Positions 31,003 through 32,280 of a stretch of 32,280 nt of DNA are shown here, piece by piece. The DNA is from Bacillota bacterium (lineage in GTDB: Bacteria > Bacillota > Clostridia > Christensenellales > Aristaeellaceae). The position numbers and the translations under genes are program-made. The notes under the pieces were generated by a model, which saw only the letters and a program-made list of their open reading frames with translations, was not told the origin of the DNA and searched no databases. The DNA lies in the NCBI GenBank assembly GCA_023425025.1, contig JAFADG010000048.1, forward strand, positions 1-32,280. The letters run 5' to 3'. Positions within the stretch are counted from its first letter, which is position 1. Every line of letters begins with the position of its first letter.

Positions 31003-31949
31003 CACGCCTTGCCCCCTTCCGTTTGGAACGCTTTGTTGAGCACCAGCGTTGTAAGCAGCACCAGTACGGCCGTGATCATGCCGATGGCCGCGCCCTGGCC
31101 AAACTCAAAGAGATTGAAGGATTTGTCGTAGAGCAGGTATTGCAGTACGGAGGTGGTGCCCCTGGGACCGCCGCCGGTTAATAAAAATACCTGCAAAAAT
31201 ACGTTGAACGCGCCGATGAGCATGTTTACCATCACGTAAAAGGTGGTGCTTTTGAGAAGCGGCACGGTGATATAGCGGAACTTGGCGATGGCGCCGGCGC
31301 CTTCGATGCCGGCGGCCTCGTATAATTCGGAGTTGATGCCCTGCAACCCGGCAAGATAAATGATCATGGCCCAGCCTACGTTTTTCCAGATACCCATGAT
31401 CCAGATCACGGTGTTGCCGGTCCAGGTCTTTTGCAGCCAGGGGATATAATCGCCTGTCAGGTGGAACACATCCACCAGCAGATAGTTGACAAGGCCCCGT
31501 TGGCCGGCGTTGAACATATAGGCGAACACCATGCCCACGATCACCCAACTGGTGATCACCGGCAGGTAAAAGAAGGTGCGGAACAGCATCCGCGCCTTTT
31601 TCAGGTTGTTGATCAAAACGGCAAAGAGCATGCCGAAAAACATAATAAAGGGCGTTGTTACAACAGCGTACAGGAAGTTGTTGCGGATGGCGACAAACAG
31701 CCGGCTTTGGGGCTCGGTGAACAGTGCGATGAAATTGTCAAGACCTATAAAGGTGATGGTGCGGGGTACGATGTCGTACCTGGAAAAGCTGATGCGGATA
31801 TTGAAAAGAACAGGATAAATGACAAACACCGCGGCAAGCACAAGCCCCGGCAGGATGAAGGGAGCGGCCGGGAGGAGATTGTGCAAACGGATTTTGCGAA
31901 GCCGTATCTTCTGTTTTCGCGCAAGATCGGTTAATGCTGGAGAATGCAT
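31002..31949 (-). CDS. Carbohydrate ABC permease, UgpA/MalF type
   Basis: The 315-residue permease has a basic cytoplasmic N-terminus, a first helix at about 26-47 and an EAA loop YEAAGIEGAGAIAKFRYITVP at about 211-231. LTGGGPRGTTSVLQYLLYDKSF is a block typical of MalF/UgpA-type subunits. AAAGGAGAG lies before the ATG. No binding-protein gene precedes it within the 330 bases left in the window and no ATPase is seen, so the transporter is incomplete here. Confidence 0.88.
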   Translation of the reverse strand: MHSPALTDLARKQKIRLRKIRLHNLLPAAPFILPGLVLAAVFVIYPVLFNIRISFSRYDIVPRTITFIGLDNFIALFTEPQSRLFVAIRNNFLYAVVTTPFIMFFGMLFAVLINNLKKARMLFRTFFYLPVITSWVIVGMVFAYMFNAGQRGLVNYLLVDVFHLTGDYIPWLQKTWTGNTVIWIMGIWKNVGWAMIIYLAGLQGINSELYEAAGIEGAGAIAKFRYITVPLLKSTTFYVMVNMLIGAFNVFLQVFLLTGGGPRGTTSVLQYLLYDKSFNLFEFGQGAAIGMITAVLVLLTTLVLNKAFQTEGGKA

Positions 31950-31959
31950 ACTTTCTCTC

Positions 31960-32017
31960 CTTTCCGGAGGCTTTGCCCCCGGCCCCTATCAAAGGGGCAC
32001 GCCCCCTTTGGGGAACC
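31960..32017. repeat. GC-rich hairpin cluster upstream of the second transporter
   Basis: CCCC/GGGG arms enclose TATCAAA (31982-31997), and AAAGGGGC pairs with GCCCCCTTT (31990-32009). The unit resembles the CCAAAGGG-CCCTTTGG hairpin at 16874-16896. It lies between the permease ribosome site and whatever promoter is upstream. Confidence 0.5.
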
Positions 32018-32147
32018 CATATTTTCATTAGGAATCAATGAATTTCTTCCGTTCATCGGGTAGAGAATGATGTATAAAATCTACAGGGGTTGCCGTGCTA
32101 ACGCATATGCTGCATCAAGTCACTCAAGGAGAAGGGTTTCGCACCTT

Positions 32148-32280
32148 CGAGCGCGACCAAAGGGCTTTCCGATCAGTCCGGCCATCTCAATAGTCACAAT
32201 GCCGCGCTGTCGCTTGCATTGTTCCTTTTCGCTGGCTTCCTGCGCCCTGCCTTTATCCCCCATCTGGCTCAATCGTCGCG
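32148..32280. repeat. Dispersed repeat, long copy B (runs off the window)
   Basis: Positions 32152-32258 are identical to 16647-16753 over 107 bases. The next 20 bases (32260-32279) equal 16918-16937. So at this site two modules that are 164 bases apart in copy A are fused. The 131 bases from 32017 to 32147 hold no gene or clear promoter. Confidence 0.85.

Noticed and set aside
16647..32258. Repeated blocks as a CRISPR array
   Set aside because: Copies are kilobases apart, of different length, and without regular spacers or cas genes.

Overview
The window reads as one contiguous stretch of a GC-rich, anaerobic-type Firmicute chromosome, most likely a gut member of the Clostridia. This rests on a DnaD/DnaI-type primosome, PyrR with a terminator just ahead of it, sigma-A promoters with extended -10 elements, strong AGGAGG ribosome sites, LplABC/YtcP-type sugar importers and AraC/YesS-type regulators. 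I cannot name the genus. No rRNA, tRNA, CRISPR array, phage or transposase gene is visible.

Positions 1-16.5 kb are mostly housekeeping. A small P-loop kinase-like gene and a GlpA-like flavoprotein form a minus-strand pair (0.2-2.3 kb). A five-gene minus-strand unit (8.8 down to 2.5 kb) runs dnaD-like, dnaI-like, family I pyrophosphatase, a cysteine-less ArsC/Spx-fold protein, and a membrane sensor with degenerate GGDEF and EAL domains. Going rightward are dnaE (replicative polymerase), an MFS transporter, and pyrR-uraA for pyrimidine control and uracil uptake. pyrR has an intrinsic terminator between its promoter and its ribosome site.

Positions 17-28 kb form a pectin (oligogalacturonide) utilisation island. 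A secreted binding protein and two permeases import the sugar. Oligogalacturonate lyase (Ogl) and KdgF break it down and linearise it. KduI and KduD convert the product to 2-keto-3-deoxygluconate. Two AraC-family regulators are transcribed divergently from the transporter and from kduI-kduD. KdgK, KdgA and the transporter ATPase are not in the window.

Positions 28.3-32 kb hold a second ABC permease pair followed by a cytoplasmic GH125-like six-hairpin glycosidase. Its binding protein and ATPase are not seen.

Intergenic DNA is unusually rich in dispersed hairpin repeats. They include a 107-bp perfect duplication (16.65 and 32.15 kb), a hairpin repeat with an apparent second repeat inserted in it (9.04-9.17 kb), and stems conserved between copies while loops change. 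No single gene cluster is clearly a new system. The items best worth a second look are the degenerate c-di-GMP-type sensor in the primosome operon, the putative operators in the transporter/regulator gap, the pyrR leader, the GH125-like locus and the repeat family.
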